DNA from: Noviherbaspirillum cavernae
GTDB lineage: Bacteria; Pseudomonadota; Gammaproteobacteria; Burkholderiales; Burkholderiaceae_D
Assembly: GCF_003590875.1 (NCBI RefSeq)
Contig: NZ_QYUN01000003.1
Location: forward strand, 248,001 to 312,000
DNA length: 64,000 nucleotides
Direction: 5' to 3'
In this document: positions 1-8,980 of the stretch, piece by piece
Numbering within the stretch: the stretch's first letter is position 1
How the letters are laid out: every line of letters begins with the position of its first letter
Translations under genes and position numbers: made by a program
Notes under the pieces: generated by a model
What the model saw: only the letters and a program-made list of their open reading frames with translations
Told to the model about the DNA's origin: nothing
The model's database searches: none

Positions 1-1007
1 CCGATCTGCCCGAAGAGCCGGTCATCGCACGCGCGCTGGCGCAGTATTTCCCGGAGCAGCTGCGCGAGCGCTACCGCACGACGATGGAGCAGCATCCGCT
101 CAAACGCGAGATCATCGCGACCTATCAGACCAATGTGCTGGTCAACCGGGTCGGCCCGACCTTCGTGCATCGGCTGTCGGAGGAAAGCGGACGCAGCGCG
201 GCGGACATCATGCGCGCCGGCGTCATCGCGCGCGAAGCGTTCGGCCTGGACGACATCTGGGCCGGCATCGATGCGCTGGACAACCGGATATCCGCCGATC
301 TGCAAACGGACATGTTCATCGCCATCGGCCGTTTGATGGAATACGCGACGCTATGGTTCCTGCGTCACCACGATGCGCGCGAATCGATGGAGGCCACGGC
401 CGCCCGGCTGCGCGTCGCGGCCGACGACCTCGGACCGAAACTGGTCACCCTGCTGGCGGCCCGCGATGCGGAAATCCTCGCCGCCAAACGCGACGCATTG
501 ATGGATGCAGGCGTGCCGCAGGAACTGGCGCGGCGTATCGCCAGCGCGGAAATCGTCGGCGCGGTGCTCGACATCGCGGAAGTCGCCAGCGCCACCAGGC
601 GCAATCTGGAACTGGTCGCCAGCATCTATTTCTCGCTTGATGTCTACCTCAACTACAACGCAATCCGCGAACGCGTGGCGGCCTTGCCTGCGGACACGCA
701 CTGGCAGATGCTGGCGCGTACCGCCTTGCATAACGACTTGACCTCGCTGCAGCGGACGCTGACCACGGACCTGCTCAATCTGTCGCCCGCGCTCGATGCG
801 CCGGCGCAGCTGATTGCGGCATGGCAGGCGTATAACCAGGCAACGCTGCAGCGCTATCACGGGGTCCTGGCCGATCTGCAATCGGCCAGCATGGTTGACC
901 TGGCGATGCTGTCGGTGCTGGTGAAGGAAATGCGGGCGATCCAGACGATCCGTTACGCCGGACAGGCGAACGAGAAAGCCGTCGCCGCCAATGATTCGGG
1001 GGGGTGA
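1..1007 (+). CDS. NAD-specific glutamate dehydrogenase, large (GDH_2) type, C-terminal part
   Basis: Only the last ~335 codons are present; the reading frame enters at base 3 and the start lies outside the window. The translated segment has the helical C-terminal sequence typical of the very large (about 1600 residue) bacterial NAD-glutamate dehydrogenases, with blocks such as NRVGPTFVHRLSEESG and REAFGLDDIW. These enzymes oxidatively deaminate glutamate to 2-oxoglutarate and ammonia in the cytoplasm, usually in the catabolic direction. The catalytic Rossmann domain lies upstream and cannot be checked here. The gene ends just before a hairpin and faces manC tail to tail. Confidence 0.88.
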   Translation, partial: DLPEEPVIARALAQYFPEQLRERYRTTMEQHPLKREIIATYQTNVLVNRVGPTFVHRLSEESGRSAADIMRAGVIAREAFGLDDIWAGIDALDNRISADLQTDMFIAIGRLMEYATLWFLRHHDARESMEATAARLRVAADDLGPKLVTLLAARDAEILAAKRDALMDAGVPQELARRIASAEIVGAVLDIAEVASATRRNLELVASIYFSLDVYLNYNAIRERVAALPADTHWQMLARTALHNDLTSLQRTLTTDLLNLSPALDAPAQLIAAWQAYNQATLQRYHGVLADLQSASMVDLAMLSVLVKEMRAIQTIRYAGQANEKAVAANDSGG

Positions 1008-1009
1008 TT

Positions 1010-1033
1010 GCAGACCTGTGCCGGCAGGTCTGC
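1010..1033. terminator. Hairpin between convergent gdh and manC
   Basis: A 9-bp perfect stem (GCAGACCTG / CAGGTCTGC) with a 6-nt loop sits 2 bases after the gdh stop and 15 bases before the manC stop. There is no T-run on either side, so it may be a weak or Rho-assisted bidirectional terminator rather than a classical intrinsic one. Confidence 0.5.
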
Positions 1034-1047
1034 ACAGGATGACCAGT

Positions 1048-2466
1048 CTATACGCAGCGCCCGTAGACATCGTCAAACCGCACGATGTCGTCCTCGCCGA
1101 GATATTCGCCGCTCTGCACCTCGATCATCACGAGGTCCAGCACGCCCGGGTTTTCGAGCCGGTGCCTGTGCCCGGCGCGGATGAAGGTCGATTCATTGGT
1201 GCGCACGAACAGTTCGTCCTGATCATTGACGACTCTTGCCATGCCGCTGACGACGATCCAGTGCTCGCTGCGATGATGGTGCATCTGCAGTGACAGCGAA
1301 GCGCCGGGCTTGACCACGATGCGCTTGATCTTGAAGTTCGGCCCTTCTTCCAGCACGGTGTACGTGCCCCACGGACGATGCACGGTCAGGTGCAGCCGGT
1401 GGCTGTCGTGGCCCTGCTCCTTCAGTTTTGCGTACAGATGCTTCACATCCTGCGCGCGCGCCTTGTCGGCCACCAGCAGCGCGTCGGGGGTGTCGACGAT
1501 GACGAGGTTCTCGATGCCCACCGCGCCGACGATGCGCTTGCCGGCCTTGATGTAGCAATTCGTCACGTCGTGCAGCAAGGCCTCGCCTTCGACGCGATTG
1601 CCGCTGCCATCCGGCTCGGCGAGATTACCCAGCGCGGTCCACGAGCCGATGTCGTTCCAGCCGATGTTGCACGGCACGACCGCGACCCGGTCTGATTTTT
1701 CCATGACGGCATAGTCGATCGAATCGTCGGGCACCTGTGCGAACAGTTCCGGATCGAGATCGAGCTGGCGCACGCCCTTGCCTTCCGCCATGCGCGACTG
1801 CGCGATGCATGTGCGGGTGGCGTCGAGTATCGCGGGGCAATGTTCCTGCATCGCCTGCAGCATCGCGCCCGCACTGAAGCAGAACATGCCGGAATTCCAC
1901 AGAAAGCGGCCGGAGGCGAGGTATTGCTGCGCCTTGTCGAGCGAGGGCTTTTCCACGAAACGCAGCACCTTGCTGCCCTCGGCTTCGATGTAGCCATAGC
2001 CGGTTTCCGGCGTTTCGGGCGTGATGCCGAAGGTCACCAGATTGCCCTGTTGCGCCAGCGCCGCGGCGTCGCCAACCGCCTTGCCGAAGGCGGCCTGATC
2101 GGCGATCAGATGGTCCGCCGCCAGCACCAGCAGCAGCGCGTCGGGACCATGTGCCGCGGCGACCTGCAGCGTGGCGGCCGCGATGGCGGCAGCCGTGTTG
2201 CGGCCGCAGGGTTCGAGAATGAAGGAGAGCGCGCGCCGGTCCTGGTTGACTTCGCGGAATTCATCGTCGGCCTTGAAGAACAGTTCACGGTTGGTGACGA
2301 CGAGGATGTCTTCCACATCGGGCAGCGCCGCGCCGCGCAGGAAGGCCTTCTGCAACATGCTTTGGCCATCGGCGAGCCGGATGAAAGGCTTGGGATGATG
2401 GTCGCGTGACACCGGCCAGAGGCGTGATCCTACGCCGCCGCACAGAATGATGGGAACCAGACGCAT
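1048..2466 (-). CDS. manC: Mannose-1-phosphate guanylyltransferase / mannose-6-phosphate isomerase
   Basis: This 472-residue protein has the bifunctional ManC/AlgA/CpsB architecture. An N-terminal nucleotidyltransferase domain starts with the pyrophosphorylase signature LCGGVGSRLWPVSRDHHPKP (residues 8-27). A C-terminal type II phosphomannose isomerase cupin (about 350-465) includes HRPWGTYTVLEEG and the metal-binding MHHHRSEHW motif. It makes GDP-mannose from mannose-1-phosphate and GTP for exopolysaccharide, LPS or glycan synthesis in the cytoplasm. Length is normal for the family. An AAAGG ribosome-binding site precedes the ATG. No other polysaccharide gene lies next to it, so this is a stand-alone copy. 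Confidence 0.95.
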   Translation of the reverse strand: MRLVPIILCGGVGSRLWPVSRDHHPKPFIRLADGQSMLQKAFLRGAALPDVEDILVVTNRELFFKADDEFREVNQDRRALSFILEPCGRNTAAAIAAATLQVAAAHGPDALLLVLAADHLIADQAAFGKAVGDAAALAQQGNLVTFGITPETPETGYGYIEAEGSKVLRFVEKPSLDKAQQYLASGRFLWNSGMFCFSAGAMLQAMQEHCPAILDATRTCIAQSRMAEGKGVRQLDLDPELFAQVPDDSIDYAVMEKSDRVAVVPCNIGWNDIGSWTALGNLAEPDGSGNRVEGEALLHDVTNCYIKAGKRIVGAVGIENLVIVDTPDALLVADKARAQDVKHLYAKLKEQGHDSHRLHLTVHRPWGTYTVLEEGPNFKIKRIVVKPGASLSLQMHHHRSEHWIVVSGMARVVNDQDELFVRTNESTFIRAGHRHRLENPGVLDLVMIEVQSGEYLGEDDIVRFDDVYGRCV

Positions 2467-2661
2467 GGATACCTTTCAGCTTTGCGTTCTTCGGGATGAA
2501 TTTCCGTTGCTGCAGATGGCATGCCGGAAAAAATGTTGTCACGAAGTATATCAACTGGCGCAACGGTCCTGGCCGGAGCATGCCAGCGCAAGCATCGTTT
2601 GCATGCTATGCAGCATCTTTCCACAGGCAAAATTCCCGCCTGAACAACAGGGAGAATAACG

Positions 2662-3891
2662 ATGCTGAACGGCCTGTGGCTGGGCTTTTTTGTGATCGCC
2701 GCGCTGAGTGCGCTGGGTCGCTGGCTGCTTGGCGGTGACGCGAATGTATTCGCCGCCATGGTCGAAAGCCTGTTCGCGATGGCGAAGCTGTCGGTGGACG
2801 TGATGATCCTGCTGTTCGGCACGCTGACCCTGTGGCTGGGCTTTTTGCGCATCGCGGAAAAGGCCGGCCTGGTCGACGTGCTGGCGCGCCTGCTCTCCCC
2901 GCTTTTCCGGCGCCTGATGCCGGACGTGCCCGCCGGTCATCCGGCACTCGGCTTGATCACCCTGAATTTCACCGCGAATGCGCTGGGGCTGGACAATGCC
3001 GCCACGCCGATCGGGCTGAAGGCGATGCGCGCCTTGCAGGAACTGAATCCACTGCCGCATACGGCAAGCAATGCGCAGATCCTGTTTCTCGTCCTCAATG
3101 CCTCGTCGCTGACACTGCTGCCGGTCTCGATCTTCATGTACCGCGCACAGCAGGGCGCGAGCGATCCGACGCTGGTGTTTCTGCCCATCCTGATCGCAAC
3201 CACCGCATCGACCCCGGCCGGCTTTCTGTCGGTCGCGGCAGTGCAAAGGCTCAAGCTGCGGGATCCGGTGGTGCTCGCATGGCTCGCGGGCGGCGCGCTG
3301 CTGCTGGGCGCGCTGATGGCGACGCTGGCCGGCATGTCGGCGGCAGCGCTGGCGGCGCTGTCTTCGCTTCTCGGCAACCTGGTGTTGTTCGGATTGATAC
3401 TGCTGTTTCTGCTGTTCGGCGCACTGCGGCGTGTGCCGGTTTACGAAAGCTTTGTCGAAGGCGCGAAGGAGGGATTCGAGGTTGCAAGGAACCTGCTGCC
3501 GTATCTGGTCGTCATGCTGTGCGCAGTGGGTGTCTTGCGCGCATCCGGCGCGCTTGATGTCGCTCTGAACAGCTTGCGCGCGCTGGTCGAGATCGCGGGA
3601 TTGGACAGTCGTTTCGTGGACGCCATGCCGACCGCGCTGGTCAAGCCGTTCTCTGGCAGCTCGGCGCGCGCCATGCTGATCGAGACGATGAAAACGACCG
3701 GCGTCGACAGCTTCCCCTCGCTGCTGGCGGCGACGGTGCAGGGAAGTACGGAAACGACCTTCTATGTGCTGGCGGTTTACTTCGGCGCGGTCGACATACA
3801 GCGTGCGCGGCATGCCGTCGGATGCGCGTTGCTGGCCGATGCGGCCGGCGTGCTGGCATCGATTGCGGTGTGCTACTGGTTTTTTGCGTAG
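2662..3891 (+). CDS. SpmA/SpmB-type (nucleoside recognition Gate domain) membrane protein
   Basis: A 409-residue, strongly hydrophobic protein with about ten predicted membrane segments. Two related halves are visible. The first carries the motif FTANALGLDNAATPIGLKAM (residues ~102-121) typical of SpmA; the second has KPFSGSSARAMLIET and QGSTETTFYVLAVYFG typical of SpmB. This is the fused SpmAB arrangement of the Gate/nucleoside-recognition family, common in non-sporulating proteobacteria. The transported or sensed substrate is not known. Start chosen at the ATG preceded by CAGGGAGAATAACG. It is divergent from manC and convergent with the following lipoprotein. Confidence 0.85.
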   Translation: MLNGLWLGFFVIAALSALGRWLLGGDANVFAAMVESLFAMAKLSVDVMILLFGTLTLWLGFLRIAEKAGLVDVLARLLSPLFRRLMPDVPAGHPALGLITLNFTANALGLDNAATPIGLKAMRALQELNPLPHTASNAQILFLVLNASSLTLLPVSIFMYRAQQGASDPTLVFLPILIATTASTPAGFLSVAAVQRLKLRDPVVLAWLAGGALLLGALMATLAGMSAAALAALSSLLGNLVLFGLILLFLLFGALRRVPVYESFVEGAKEGFEVARNLLPYLVVMLCAVGVLRASGALDVALNSLRALVEIAGLDSRFVDAMPTALVKPFSGSSARAMLIETMKTTGVDSFPSLLAATVQGSTETTFYVLAVYFGAVDIQRARHAVGCALLADAAGVLASIAVCYWFFA

Positions 3892-3945
3892 GTCTTGCGG
3901 CAAGGGCGGGCCGGACGACCGGCATGGTGCCTCGCGCGTGCTGCT

Positions 3946-4248
3946 TCAGTTTGCCGCCGCCCACGGCGTGGAGGCGGGCTGCGTCGTTTCCGGATTGCGG
4001 GCGCAATTGCACTCGTACCAATCGTGCTGGTTCCAGATGTCGGGATTGAAGTTGCCGAACGTATCACTCGGCTTGGGCGCGCGCGCTGCCACGGCTGCCG
4101 CAGCGCTTGCCTGCGGACCGGCCGCAGCCAGCTCTGTTTCGTCAAGCGGCCCGCCGCCGCCGCACGCCGTCAAGAAAATGGCAGCACAGGAAGCGGACAA
4201 AAGTGACATCAAGATATTGCTGCTTATAAGTGTTTTCTCCAAAGACAT
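3946..4248 (-). CDS. Small hypothetical lipoprotein
   Basis: A 100-residue protein with a lipoprotein signal peptide: a hydrophobic stretch ending in the lipobox FLTAC followed by GGGG. The mature part is short and Ala/Pro-rich, with an aromatic segment around FGNFNPDIWNQHDWYECN and only a few cysteines. It is probably anchored in the outer membrane. I do not recognise a family. A second in-frame Met (14 residues later) is an alternative start. It is isolated, lying between the SpmAB-like gene and a long non-coding stretch. Confidence 0.6.
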   Translation of the reverse strand: MSLEKTLISSNILMSLLSASCAAIFLTACGGGGPLDETELAAAGPQASAAAAVAARAPKPSDTFGNFNPDIWNQHDWYECNCARNPETTQPASTPWAAAN

Positions 4249-4675
4249 TCCTTCTCTTCAACGCACTTGCCATCGCTCAATTGATGATGCAGCGCAAGCC
4301 CATGGTATGAGATTGATGCCCGGAAAAGGTTCCGGCAGGAATGGGAGAATTGTTCCTTTGAAGAACTTATGGCAACGCTCTGACGTTTTCCATTGAACGG
4401 ATGGCAAAGACGTGGTGCGCTCGTGTGCATATTGATGCTCTCGCGACATGCCAATTGCAGTAGCCAAAACGCCGCCTGTGAAGCCTGGGCCTATATCAAA
4501 CGGGCCATGCCGCGCCGGCGATATTTTCTGTATGGTTTTTCTTGGCAAACCAGTTCATTGCCTGCCAGGCATTGCACAAATGACGCTTGCATCCGCTTGC
4601 CGGAACAGGCCTGAATCGACAGGAGAATCAGAATGGCAATCTCACGAGCAATCGTGAAAACAGTTCAGGCGGCGG
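4249..4675. other. Non-coding stretch (427 bp)
   Basis: No convincing gene is visible on either strand. It probably holds the promoter of the upstream lipoprotein. Near its right end a good ribosome-binding site (ACAGGAG) precedes an ATG at 4633, but that frame closes after about 34 codons inside the permease gene, so it is not called as a gene. Confidence 0.4.
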
Positions 4676-6388
4676 CTATGCACGCGCACTACGCCATCTC
4701 TGGGTGCGCCGCTCGATCATCGCGCCAGCGGCGTTGATGAGCAGCGACACCGCCAGCGAGCTGAAGAAGATGAGACTTGCCATCGCGGCCGCTGCGGCCG
4801 TATCGCCAGCGTCATCCATGTTCATGACGGCAACCGATGCAAGCACGGTGTCCGGGGTGTAAAGGAAGATCACGCAACTGACCGTGGTCATGCTGGAAAC
4901 GAACAGGTAGCGCGCCACGTTCAGCAGTGAAGGCACGACCATCGGCAGCGTCACTTTCATGCAGGTATGCCACCACGGACGTTGCAGGCTGCGCGCCACG
5001 GCCTCGATCTCGCCGTCGATCTGGCGCAGGGACGCCACGAGCGTGAGATATGCCGTGGTATGGAAATGGCTGACCGTCGAAGCGACCAGCAGCGTCATGC
5101 CGGCATACAGCACGTTCAGCGGGTTGCCGGGTGCATTGAAGAACAGCACGTAGCCCAGACCCAGCACCATGCCGGGCACTGCCATCGGCAACAGCGCCAG
5201 GCTGCGGATCAGGGTCGAGGCCATGCGGGGGATCGGCAGTTTCGCCACCAGATATGCGGTCAGGAAAACGAGCCCCGTTCCCGCCACGGACGTCAACGCA
5301 GACAACATCATGCTGTTGCGGAACGCCAGCCAGCCGCCACCGTCAAGCTGATCGAAATCGAAGTGGTTGAGAGTCAGGCTCAGGTTGTAGGGCCAAAGCT
5401 TCATGAATGCCGCGGCAATCGCGACACCGGCCAGCGCAATCAGGAACACCGAGACGAACGCGCAGAACATCCAGAGTGCCGCATCGCGCACGGTGTTCGA
5501 CTTCGGCGCGTAAGCGACCGACTTGCCGGTCATCGTCGCGCCCTGACGCCTGCTGATGCGGCGCTCCACCAGGAAGCTGATCACAGCCGGCAGCAGGAGC
5601 AGCAGACCGATGACTGCGCCCTTGTTGAAATTCTGCTGGCCGATCACCTGCTTGTATGCTTCCAGCGCTAGCACATTGGTTTGTCCGCCGATCACCTTGG
5701 GCACGCCGAAGTCGGTCACCACCATCGCAAACACCAGCGTCGCGGCGGACACCATGCCGTATCGCGCATTGAGCAGCGTGACCGTCAGAAAGCGGCGCAT
5801 CCGGCTGGCGCCGAGCGCTTCCGCCGCCTCGTAGAGCCGCGCATCGGCGACCGACAAGGCAGCGGTCAGGATCAGCAATGCATGCGGAAACGTGTAGAAC
5901 ACCTCGCCCATCACAATGCCGGGGAAACCATAGATCGAGAGCGGCCCCAGCCAGCCTTTCAATATGCCCTGGTTGCCGAACAGGTAGACCAGCGAGATCG
6001 CCGGCATCAGGGAAGGCGCCAGCAGCGGCGACAAACCGATCAAGCGGAAAACGGAGCGCCCTGCCATGCGCGAGCGCGTCATCGCAAACGCAAAGGCGAG
6101 CGCCATCGGCACCACGATCGCAGTGGTGACGAGCGCGAGCAGAACGCTGTTGCCGGCCGCCGCCAGCAATCGCGGTTCGGCAATCACCTGCAGTATCTGC
6201 GAGAAGCCGGCGAAGCTGCCGTCGCGCGCGTGCAGGGCCTTGACGAAGATGCTCACCAGGGGGCCGGCGATGAACAGCGTGAGGACGATGACAAGCAGCC
6301 ATGCCAGCATGCCGGCGATCTGTTCGTCGGCACTGCGCACCAAAGCCGGCGCCGGTTTGCGGATGCCGATGGAGATGGACATGTTCAT
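4676..6388 (-). CDS. 2-aminoethylphosphonate-type ABC transporter permease (fused two-domain)
   Basis: A membrane protein of about 570 residues with two successive inner-membrane permease domains, each with an EAA-like loop (EALGASRMRRFLTVTLL in the first half, a QRPWWHTCMKVTLPMVVPS segment in the second). This two-in-one layout is known for Fbp-type iron permeases and for the putative 2-aminoethylphosphonate permease family. The ATG at 6388 is chosen because it overlaps the stop of the ATPase gene (ATGA), implying translational coupling; an earlier start at 6412 is possible. It forms the channel through which the substrate bound by the downstream-named periplasmic protein enters the cytoplasm. 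Confidence 0.85.
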   Translation of the reverse strand: MNMSISIGIRKPAPALVRSADEQIAGMLAWLLVIVLTLFIAGPLVSIFVKALHARDGSFAGFSQILQVIAEPRLLAAAGNSVLLALVTTAIVVPMALAFAFAMTRSRMAGRSVFRLIGLSPLLAPSLMPAISLVYLFGNQGILKGWLGPLSIYGFPGIVMGEVFYTFPHALLILTAALSVADARLYEAAEALGASRMRRFLTVTLLNARYGMVSAATLVFAMVVTDFGVPKVIGGQTNVLALEAYKQVIGQQNFNKGAVIGLLLLLPAVISFLVERRISRRQGATMTGKSVAYAPKSNTVRDAALWMFCAFVSVFLIALAGVAIAAAFMKLWPYNLSLTLNHFDFDQLDGGGWLAFRNSMMLSALTSVAGTGLVFLTAYLVAKLPIPRMASTLIRSLALLPMAVPGMVLGLGYVLFFNAPGNPLNVLYAGMTLLVASTVSHFHTTAYLTLVASLRQIDGEIEAVARSLQRPWWHTCMKVTLPMVVPSLLNVARYLFVSSMTTVSCVIFLYTPDTVLASVAVMNMDDAGDTAAAAAMASLIFFSSLAVSLLINAAGAMIERRTQRWRSARA

Positions 6389-7497
6389 GCTGCGGCATCC
6401 AGGAAAAAGCACATCTGGTGTGCCGGAAAGCTGATCGGCACGCGCTTGCCGACCACCAGGCTGTCGTAACCCGCTTCATTCGGGCTCGCATCGGCGAAAA
6501 CGCGGATGGCCCGATTGACGCAGAGCGACAGCACGCCGCGCCGCACGCCGCCATGGAAATCGACGCGCTCGACCACGGCCAGCGTCATGTTTTCTCCCGA
6601 GCGCCAGTTCTTCTCGACACAGACCGACTCGGGCCGGCAGAATGCGGTCGTCGCACGTCCGGCGGGCAGCTGCACGTCGAAGGACAGATCGCCGAGGATC
6701 GCGACGCCGTTGCCATAGACCTGCACCGGCAGCCAATTGGCGCGACCGATGAAGTCGGCCACGAAGCGGGTCGCCGGCGTGCGATAAATTTGTTCCGGTG
6801 TGCCGATCTGCTCGATGCGGCCGTTCGCCATCACCGCAATCGTGTCGGCCATCGCCAGCGCCTCGTCCTGGTCGTGGGTGACCATGATGGTCGTGATGCC
6901 CAGCGTGCGCTGCAGCGAGCGCAACTCCTGCCGCAGGTGCTCGCGCACCTTGGCGTCGAGCGCGGAAAGCGGTTCATCGAGCAGCAACAGGCCGGGCGAG
7001 GTCGCGAGCGCACGCGCCAGCGCCACGCGCTGCTGCTGTCCGCCGGAGAGTTGCGCGGGATAGCGTCCTTCCTTGCCCGTCAGTCCCACGAGGTCCAGCA
7101 ATTCGCCGACGCGCCGCATGCGCTCCTCGCGCGGGCTGCGCAGCGCATAGGCAACGTTGTCGGCCACCGTCATGTTCGGAAACAGCGCGTAGGATTGAAA
7201 CACGATGCCGTAATCGCGCCTGGCCGGAGGCAATGCCTCGATGCGCCGGCCCGCCATCGCGATCGTGCCGGCATCCTGCTGCTCCAGTCCGGCGAGGATG
7301 CGCAAGAGCGTCGTCTTGCCGCATCCCGAAGGACCGAGCAGGCAGAGAAATTCCCCCTTGCGCACCTGCAGCGAAACGTCGGAAAGGACATGCGATGCGC
7401 CGAACGCCTTGCTCACGTTCGCGATGCGCAACCATGCATCGCTGCCGTCATGCGCGCCGGTTTCCTGATTGTTCAGCGGAAGGTCGAAGGACTTCAT
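6385..7497 (-). CDS. phnT: 2-aminoethylphosphonate-type ABC transporter ATP-binding protein
   Basis: A 370-residue ABC ATPase with Walker A GPSGCGKTT, signature LSGGQQQRVALARAL and Walker B LLLLDEPLSAL, followed by a TOBE-like C-terminal domain (about 280-370). Sequence style matches the PotA/FbpC group. Assignment to phosphonate import rests on the linked binding protein, the fused permease and the PhnZ-like remnant upstream. Its ATG overlaps the stop of that remnant by four bases and its stop overlaps the permease start, so the genes are translationally coupled. Confidence 0.85.
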   Translation of the reverse strand: MKSFDLPLNNQETGAHDGSDAWLRIANVSKAFGASHVLSDVSLQVRKGEFLCLLGPSGCGKTTLLRILAGLEQQDAGTIAMAGRRIEALPPARRDYGIVFQSYALFPNMTVADNVAYALRSPREERMRRVGELLDLVGLTGKEGRYPAQLSGGQQQRVALARALATSPGLLLLDEPLSALDAKVREHLRQELRSLQRTLGITTIMVTHDQDEALAMADTIAVMANGRIEQIGTPEQIYRTPATRFVADFIGRANWLPVQVYGNGVAILGDLSFDVQLPAGRATTAFCRPESVCVEKNWRSGENMTLAVVERVDFHGGVRRGVLSLCVNRAIRVFADASPNEAGYDSLVVGKRVPISFPAHQMCFFLDAAA

Positions 7498-7679
7498 CGC
7501 GCCTCCTTCTTCACGAGCGCCTCGATGCGCGGCAGGAAATGTTCGGCATCCGGCGTGCTCAAGCCGATGACCTTGGCGGCATCGTCGTGCATGCCGATGG
7601 GCGCAGTCACCTCGCCGCCGTAGAGCCGGGAGCCGGCGGTGGCGAACAGATGCCGGATATCTTCGATCGAAAGAGACAT
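7494..7679 (-). pseudogene. Internally deleted remnant of a PhnZ-like HD-domain phosphonate oxygenase
   Basis: A 61-codon frame in the middle of the transporter operon. Its first ~22 residues (MSLSIEDIRHLFATAGSRLY plus GGE) look like the start of the phosphonate-operon HD-domain protein family, which normally continues with QLEHALQ and about 150 more residues carrying the HD metal ligands. Its last ~35 residues, with HDDAAKVIGLSTPDAEHFLP, look like the C-terminal end of the same family. All the metal-binding core is missing, and the two ends are joined in frame. I infer an in-frame deletion scar; the short product cannot be catalytic. The 4-bp overlap with the ATPase start is preserved. The family assignment is from memory and should be checked. 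Confidence 0.55.
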
Positions 7680-7770
7680 GGAAAATCCAGATGGGCGCGC
7701 CGGAGCAACGCCTTGAAAACAGGGAATGATGCTGCGGCCCGGCCGGACAGCCGGGCCTCGGTCGGCGGTC

Positions 7771-8802
7771 TTACTGCTTCGGCTCCGACTTGCCGTCGTA
7801 ACGCTTGCTCCACTCGGCGAGGATGCGGTCGCGCTGCTGCGCCGACCACTTGAGGTCCTGCTTGATCAGCAACTGCTCGTAGTTGGACGGAATGCCCGGT
7901 ACCTGCGCCGCCACGCCGGGATAGGCGACGATTGCGAAGTTCTTCGCGTACAGCGCATTGGCCGACTTCGACGCGGACCAGTCCGCGAGCTTGCGGGCCG
8001 CATCGAGATTTTTCGTGCCTTTCATGATTGCCGTGGCTTCGACGTCCCAGCCGAGACCTTCCTTCGGGAACACCAGATCGATCGGCGCGCCGCCTTCCTT
8101 CAGCTTCGCGGCGCGGTATTCAAAGGCGATGCCGATCGGGAATTCGCCGGCGGCAGCCTGCTTGCATGGCTTGGAGCCGGAGTGCGTGTACTGTCCGATG
8201 TTCTCGTGGAGCTTGTCCATGTAGGCCCAGCCTTCCTTCTCGCCGAACAGCGACAGCCATGCAGTGATGTCGAAATAGCCGGTGCCGCTGGAAGCCGGAT
8301 TGGGCATCACGATCTTGCCTTTGTACTGCGGCTTGAGCAGGTCTTTCCACGATTCCGGTTTGGGCAGGCCCTGCTTCGCGGCTTCGACGGTGTTGAAGCA
8401 GATGGTTGCGCCCCACACGTCCATGCCGGCCCATGCCGGCGGATTGGCCGAATCGACATAACGCTTGTTCAGCTTGTCGGCATCCTTCGGCGCATACGGC
8501 TGCAGCATGCCTTCCTTCTCGAGCACCAGCAAGGAAGTTGCGGCAACGCCCATCACGACATCGGCCTGCGGCGCGGCCTTTTCGGCGAGCAGCTTGGCGG
8601 TGATGATGCCGGTGGAATCGCGCACCCACTTGATCTTGATGTCGGGATATTCGGATTCGAACCTGGCCTGATACGCCTTGAGCTGATCGGCCTCGAGCGC
8701 GGTGTAGACGACCAGCGTCGTTTCGGCATGCGCCGCACCGGCCGTCAAAGCGAAGAGCGCGGCAATGGGTGTCAGGGATTTCAGGAATTTCGGAATGGGC
8801 AT
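7771..8802 (-). CDS. phnS: 2-aminoethylphosphonate-type ABC transporter periplasmic binding protein
   Basis: A 343-residue precursor with a Sec signal peptide (MPIPKFLKSLTPIAALFALT..AHAE) and a mature type II periplasmic binding fold related to FutA/Fbp iron and phosphonate receptors (VVYTALEADQLKAYQARFE; WVRDSTGIITAKLLAEK). It would capture the substrate and deliver it to the permease. The start at 8802 is fixed by an AAGGAG box 8 bases upstream; upstream in-frame starts run into the neighbouring promoter region. It is first in a four-cistron operon (binding protein, remnant, ATPase, permease). The substrate remains an inference: no intact phosphonate-degrading enzyme lies beside it. Confidence 0.85.
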   Translation of the reverse strand: MPIPKFLKSLTPIAALFALTAGAAHAETTLVVYTALEADQLKAYQARFESEYPDIKIKWVRDSTGIITAKLLAEKAAPQADVVMGVAATSLLVLEKEGMLQPYAPKDADKLNKRYVDSANPPAWAGMDVWGATICFNTVEAAKQGLPKPESWKDLLKPQYKGKIVMPNPASSGTGYFDITAWLSLFGEKEGWAYMDKLHENIGQYTHSGSKPCKQAAAGEFPIGIAFEYRAAKLKEGGAPIDLVFPKEGLGWDVEATAIMKGTKNLDAARKLADWSASKSANALYAKNFAIVAYPGVAAQVPGIPSNYEQLLIKQDLKWSAQQRDRILAEWSKRYDGKSEPKQ

Positions 8803-8980
8803 GTACAACTCCTTGGGATTGAGCGAACCGGCATGGCAATGCACCGGCACGCAGAATCTTAGGGAGGGATTGTTACGAGGTCGTGACGTCTTGCAGGCTG
8901 CTAGACGACCTGCTGAGCCGCAGAGATGGGCGGGCAGCCGATATGGGACAATCGTCTGCCGCCTCCATGCCGCCCGTGCC

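Noticed and set aside
4633..4737. Short plus-strand frame beginning MAISRAIVKT with a good ribosome-binding site
   Set aside because: It closes after about 34 codons and most of it is antisense to the end of the permease gene. No family resemblance.
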